DNA of 64,000 bases from Oscillospiraceae bacterium (lineage in GTDB: Bacteria; Bacillota; Clostridia; Oscillospirales; Acutalibacteraceae), in NCBI GenBank assembly GCA_029219165.1, contig JAQXSW010000005.1:1-64000 (forward strand). Reading direction: 5' to 3'. Shown in pieces: positions 60,367-64,000 of the stretch (position 1 is the stretch's first letter; each line of letters starts with the position of its first letter). The translations under genes and the position numbers were made by a program. Below the pieces are notes generated by a model that saw nothing but the letters and a program-made list of their open reading frames with translations, had not been told where the DNA came from and searched no databases.

Positions 60367-61113
60367 TTATTTCAACTTTTCTGCCAATGCCAAAAATTTC
60401 TTGTCAGATTGAATTCCCTGAGTAATAAATTGACCATCTTTAAACAAAGCATACATTGTTACAGGAGCGGGCACATTTTGTGCCTGTTCCTTTGTGGTTA
60501 TATGTATTGCTTTAAAAGGAATACCATTATCAGCAGCAACTTCGGCAACCCTTGGCAACCAATAATATGTAAATGGGCATTGATCGGTGTAATACACAAC
60601 AAACCCATCTTCATCTATTTTAGGATTCTTTGCGCACTCCTTAAATTTAGGAGGTTCAACCTCCGACGAAAAAGGTAAATACATAAGCGATATATCTGTT
60701 TCAGCTATATCGGCAACCTCAAAACCTTTATATGCCAAATATTTTGGATCCGCCAAGAACTCCTTCTTTCTACCGGTTGATGAAAGAATACACAATCCCT
60801 TGCAACCTTTTTCTTTTGCATCCCTAATACACTCATTTAATAAATCGCTCGAATAGCCATGCCCTTTCATGGAACCTGAAACCCACAAGCAGTTAATGAA
60901 CATATATCCGTCAGCTTCAATTGGCACCCATGCATTTTCTGCCGGTATATATTCAATAAAACACTTTCCTCTTTCAGCGCTTCTGTAAAAGACCAGGCCC
61001 TCATCAAAGCGTTCTTTAAGCCATTCTTTTTTAACCGCACTTTGGTTATTAGACATTGCACAACATATGTGTTCTTTATCAATGTTGTCCTTGGTTATGC
61101 GTATATAATTCAT
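60367..61113 (-). CDS. GNAT acetyltransferase with YoaP-like C-terminal domain
   Basis: A 248-residue protein. The N-terminal GNAT domain (about 1-155) has WVSGSMKGHGYSSDLLNECIRDAKEKGCKGLCILSSTGRKKEFLADPKYLAYKGF. The C-terminal part (about 160-248, YYTDQCPFTYYWLPRVAEVAADNGIPFKAIHI) matches the YoaP-like domain, which often carries a conserved Cys in a thioredoxin-like context. Function unknown beyond a likely acetyl transfer. The start has AGGAGAT upstream. Confidence 0.85.
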   Translation of the reverse strand: MNYIRITKDNIDKEHICCAMSNNQSAVKKEWLKERFDEGLVFYRSAERGKCFIEYIPAENAWVPIEADGYMFINCLWVSGSMKGHGYSSDLLNECIRDAKEKGCKGLCILSSTGRKKEFLADPKYLAYKGFEVADIAETDISLMYLPFSSEVEPPKFKECAKNPKIDEDGFVVYYTDQCPFTYYWLPRVAEVAADNGIPFKAIHITTKEQAQNVPAPVTMYALFKDGQFITQGIQSDKKFLALAEKLK

Positions 61114-61130
61114 TTCATATATCTCCTAAA

Positions 61131-61682
61131 TTATCTTATCCAGCCATTCCCCAAGCCATCAGTTAAAACCCAGTGTCCACGCTCCACTGAGAAACGAAGG
61201 TCATTGGAGCAGCCTTCCATACCAACCCTCTCAGGATTATCTACAGACCCAAACTCCGCATTTGTATCAGTTTTATATTCTACTCCAATAAGATTTCTTG
61301 CATTTGCTTCATAACGAGCAGATTCAACAGTTTCTCTTGTCAGACCCCATCTTGCAAGAACTTCTTCTTCATGCTGTGTTCTTTGGCGCTCACGATCCTC
61401 AAACCGACGAATAAATTCATCCATATATTCTTTTCCTTTTGGATCATCCTCGCCAAGATGAGCAAACATATTTTTTGTTACTTCAGCGAAAGAATCATCC
61501 GCGTCATCTTCGTTAACGTTTTCATTTTCTTCTTTATTTACATGTTTATTGTCTTCACATCTTGTTTTTTTTCTTTTTTCCAGTAGAACTCCAATAAGTC
61601 CAACAACTAAACTTAAAATAATAAGTGCAAAAGCAATTGGGTATAAAACTTCTCTCATTTCATAAATAAACATTTGAATCAA
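61131..61682 (-). CDS. single-span membrane protein of unknown function
   Basis: A 183-residue protein I do not recognise. One membrane segment (about 14-33) is followed by a basic stretch and a strongly acidic linker (about 45-65, Glu/Asp/Asn), then a helical, charged region with EYMDEFIRRFEDRERQRTQHEEEVLARWGLTRETVESARYEANARNLIGVEY and a C-terminal segment ending DGLGNGWIR. The cytoplasmic part could be a coiled coil. It lies 17 bases before the YoaP-type gene. No strong ribosome site; the second Met (MFIYE) is an alternative start. Confidence 0.6.
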   Translation of the reverse strand: MIQMFIYEMREVLYPIAFALIILSLVVGLIGVLLEKRKKTRCEDNKHVNKEENENVNEDDADDSFAEVTKNMFAHLGEDDPKGKEYMDEFIRRFEDRERQRTQHEEEVLARWGLTRETVESARYEANARNLIGVEYKTDTNAEFGSVDNPERVGMEGCSNDLRFSVERGHWVLTDGLGNGWIR

Positions 61683-61705
61683 CTCTTTCTATGTTGCAAC
61701 TTAGT

Positions 61706-62554
61706 TTACATTGCATTCAGCAAAAGTTCCATATCTTTCTTCAACAGCGGAACCATACTATCCTTATATTTTGATAAATCAATTTGTTCTACTGCACTCT
61801 TTATCATTTCAGATAATTCGGGTCTATAAAGGATCAATTCATTTAATGCTGACAAACACTGTCTTACCACAGTCGGTTTTTCATCTTGAAGGAACTCCAA
61901 CAGAGAAGGCAAGGATTGTACCATTTTACCGTCTGCGTCCCATTTTGCCTGAGCGCAACAAAGGATAAAACCTCTTGTTCTAACATAAGAACTTTTTTCT
62001 TTAATGAGCGATGCAAACTCTTCAAAAAAACAATAATATTTATTAGACTTCGCTGACATTGCAACAACTTCCTTGAAATACGCATAAGCCTTTTTGTCAT
62101 CTTTGTCTTGAAGCCTATGAATAACATTGTTGAAAACCATTGGCACATATTTTATGCCATTGTCGTCCACTTCATTCCCAGCGCAAACAAACCCAAGTTT
62201 TTCATAAATAGGCACAGCATAGAGCGATGCATGCACCGTTATAAAATCAGCTTGACACACATCAAGTAATGCATTCCAAAGGGAGCGCCCAATTCCTTTA
62301 CTGTGGTATTTACCATCCACGAAAAACAGAGCAACATGAGCTCCCTCATTTCTTGAAGCAATAATGCCAATCAGTTTATCTTCCTCAAAAGCTCCAAAGG
62401 CCGTGAGTGAATCCAAATAAACTTCATCATGAATTGCATCCCAAAACATTTTCTTCCCGGACTCAGGGTAATTGGGAGCTTCAAATTCACAAAAAACATC
62501 CCAAACAAGAGGGAGAGCATTTAAAATTTCAGTTTTATTAAGTCTCTTTATCAT
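61706..62554 (-). CDS. GNAT acetyltransferase fused to HEAT-like repeats
   Basis: A 282-residue protein. Residues about 1-145 form a GNAT domain: VALFFVDGKYHSKGIGRSLWNALLDVCQ is the acetyl-CoA loop and PIYEKLGFVCAG the end. Residues about 150-282 are helical repeats of the HEAT/SufBD-like kind found as separate small proteins in clostridia (AYFKEVVAMSAKSNKYYCFFEEFASLIKEKSSYVRTRGFILCCAQ). The helical part may recognise the protein to be acetylated. GGAGGGAT precedes the ATG. Confidence 0.78.
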   Translation of the reverse strand: MIKRLNKTEILNALPLVWDVFCEFEAPNYPESGKKMFWDAIHDEVYLDSLTAFGAFEEDKLIGIIASRNEGAHVALFFVDGKYHSKGIGRSLWNALLDVCQADFITVHASLYAVPIYEKLGFVCAGNEVDDNGIKYVPMVFNNVIHRLQDKDDKKAYAYFKEVVAMSAKSNKYYCFFEEFASLIKEKSSYVRTRGFILCCAQAKWDADGKMVQSLPSLLEFLQDEKPTVVRQCLSALNELILYRPELSEMIKSAVEQIDLSKYKDSMVPLLKKDMELLLNAM

Positions 62555-62575
62555 GCAATCCCTCCAATATAGAAA

Positions 62576-62604
62576 AGACGGTCCTCATTTGAGAACCGTC
62601 AAAA
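62576..62604 (-). terminator. terminator built from a repeat copy
   Basis: On the minus strand GACGGTTCTC-N6-GGACCGTC is followed by TTTTCT, downstream of the histidine-kinase gene. The stem is a degenerate inverted pair of the GGGGACGGTTCTC repeat found elsewhere. Confidence 0.7.
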
Positions 62605-62672
62605 TTCCACAAACTCAACTGATATTATATCACACATACCAATTATTTGTTTGCACATAAATAACATATGTA

Positions 62673-64000
62673 TTAAAAATTAATAACAATTTCTGTGCCC
62701 TCACCAAGGGTACTGTTAATTGAAATTTCAGCAGAATGAATTTCTGCAATATGCTTCACTATTGCAAGTCCTAAACCGGTGCCACCGGTCTCTCTGGAAC
62801 GGCTCTTGTCCACCCTGTAAAACCGTTCAAACACCCTGTCAAGCTGATCGGCCGGAATTCCAATTCCGGTGTCCTTTACAGATATAATAGAATGTCCATT
62901 TTCAATGGTCACAAACACCTGAACGTGACCGTTTTCTTTGTTGTATCTAATGGCATTTTGGACTAAATTATCAACCATTTCACGTATTAATGTCGGGTCC
63001 GCGGTAATTCCGGCAGCAGTCCCGTCAAATGATAATGTAACCGACTTACTATCTGCAAATGATCTTAAATCTTCCACGCAATCTTTTGCAATAGAATATA
63101 AATCTACTTGTTCAAACTTTCTTGGCAATTCATTATGGTCAAGTTCGGAAAGTTGAATAATATCATTAATCAGCGACAAAAGCCTATCAGAATTCTGTCT
63201 AATTTGTTTTGCTATATGTATTTCAGCTTCTCCGTCTACTATTTGATTTTCTATCAGTTCCGCATATCCTGAAATTGCAGTTATTGGAGTCTTAAGTTCG
63301 TGTGAAACATTAGCTGTAAAGTCCTGTCTGCTCTTTGCTGCGGCAAGAATATTTTCATGCTGACTTCTGATTTTGTCTGCAAAAGGTTCCAATTCCTTAT
63401 AGACCAAAGTGGTGTTCGGCTCGTCTAAATTTTCTGCCACCTCTTCAATAGGACGCATAAGGTTGCGGGTTAAAAAATGCCCAAGCAAAATACAAACCAA
63501 CAAAATAAAAATAGAGATTACAAGGATAACCGGGATGGCAGAAACCAACACACTGGTAATTGTTCTAGCCTGTGTGGAAACACGAAGCACAGTGCCATTC
63601 TCCAACAAAAGAGCATAGTAAAAAGTGCTCATATTCATTGTGTCGGATTTTCTTATACTTTCGCCCTCACCGAACTTCAATGCCTGCTGTATTTCCGGGC
63701 GATCCAAGTGATTTGAAAGACCTGTTACATCTGTATCATTATCAAATAAAACCGTTCCATCTTCATCAATCCAGGTAATTCTTAAGTTGCCGGAACTCAA
63801 ATGGTTTAAGGCTTCCGTTTTTCCATCTGCCTGTCCATAAGCATTTTGAAAAACTTCCGTTTCCATTAGAAGTTTTGCATTCTGTTTAAGATCGTTTCTA
63901 ACCTGAACTTGAAACAAATTATAATAGGCAAGTGTAACTCCAAGCGCCGTGGTAATTATAGCAATCAAAGCTATTACTCCAAGGCGAATATTGATTTTTT
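62673..64000 (-). CDS. PhoR-like sensor histidine kinase, cut by the window edge
   Basis: At least 431 residues; the frame stays open to the right edge, so the N-terminal end is missing. It has a first membrane segment at the start, an extracytoplasmic sensor (about 20-135, including WIDEDGTVLFDNDTDVTGLS), a second membrane segment (about 140-163), a HAMP-like linker, a HisKA domain with DFTANVSHELKTPITAISGYAE (phosphorylated His about 223) and an HATPase with DNLVQNAIRYNKENG, DTGIGIPADQL and GGTGLGLAIVKHIAEIH. The layout fits PhoR, responding to phosphate, but other signals are possible. Its response regulator should lie outside the window. Confidence 0.92.
   Translation of the reverse strand, partial: KINIRLGVIALIAIITTALGVTLAYYNLFQVQVRNDLKQNAKLLMETEVFQNAYGQADGKTEALNHLSSGNLRITWIDEDGTVLFDNDTDVTGLSNHLDRPEIQQALKFGEGESIRKSDTMNMSTFYYALLLENGTVLRVSTQARTITSVLVSAIPVILVISIFILLVCILLGHFLTRNLMRPIEEVAENLDEPNTTLVYKELEPFADKIRSQHENILAAAKSRQDFTANVSHELKTPITAISGYAELIENQIVDGEAEIHIAKQIRQNSDRLLSLINDIIQLSELDHNELPRKFEQVDLYSIAKDCVEDLRSFADSKSVTLSFDGTAAGITADPTLIREMVDNLVQNAIRYNKENGHVQVFVTIENGHSIISVKDTGIGIPADQLDRVFERFYRVDKSRSRETGGTGLGLAIVKHIAEIHSAEISINSTLGEGTEIVINF

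Overview
The window looks like chromosome from a low-GC, Gram-positive anaerobe of the class Clostridia. The 5' end of a 16S rRNA gene sits on the minus strand at the left edge, and its first 225 bases read like the Oscillospiraceae/Ruminococcaceae group; this is an impression, not an alignment. CCA-encoded tRNAs, diaminopimelate dehydrogenase, DnaD and DnaC-like primosome proteins, a LuxS-AsnRS pair and T-tailed hairpin terminators fit that view. No phage, plasmid, integrase or CRISPR locus was seen. It is mostly housekeeping and transport with some accessory insertions.

Layout. 1-3130: rRNA 5' end and promoter, a transglutaminase-like/LCP-like pair, tRNA-Thr and tRNA-Tyr. 3285-12215: a minus-strand operon (two DUF3237-type proteins, alpha/beta hydrolase, family I CoA-transferase, acyl-CoA dehydrogenase, EtfB, EtfA, acyl-CoA ligase) divergent from a PadR regulator. 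Its gene content matches the caffeate-reduction (car) operon of Acetobacterium woodii. Two exact PadR-type dyads (ATGT-N8-ACAT) lie in front of the CoA-transferase. This is the most coherent candidate system in the window: PadR-controlled activation and reduction of an unsaturated, possibly hydroxycinnamic, acid.

12225-19554: a scar with a truncated ORF and a tRNA-like 3' end, a cupin-nitroreductase fusion, an unrecognised three-gene membrane operon and an ABC exporter. The last two are preceded by paralogous regions of about 230 bp, each with a perfect sigma-A promoter, a 12-6-12 dyad with matching substitutions in both arms, a second hairpin and a terminator. They are candidate small RNAs or TetR-controlled sites. 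TetR and DUF2804 genes follow. 19795-38646: hydrolases, a purine permease, NUDIX, TspO, DegV, LuxS/AsnRS, DUF389, a NatAB-like ABC pair, Tex, DnaC/DnaD-like proteins, an RNA methyltransferase and an HD-GYP protein. 39058-45630: NSS, AGCS and NhaC transporters with Ddh and a diguanylate cyclase. 45674-46832: a cobalamin riboswitch followed by a DUF4430 (transcobalamin-like) lipoprotein and an ECF S component, a probable B12 uptake operon. 46899-49859: a large beta-helix surface protein.

50066-58047: a minus-strand metal and sulfur-oxyanion block with a CadA-like P-type ATPase and ArsR/CadC regulator with operators, two G3E GTPases (one fused to an OB-like domain, one with a His-rich repeat), a YeiH-type exporter, a CobI-like methylase, HypA without hydrogenase genes, and a TauE/SafE permease that appears to start at ATT. 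58398-62554: acetyltransferases (one with a YoaP domain, one with HEAT-like repeats) and an XRE regulator. The right edge cuts a PhoR-like histidine kinase. A short 20-bp-period repeat (GGGGACGGTTCTC) recurs at gene ends from 12387 to 60348.
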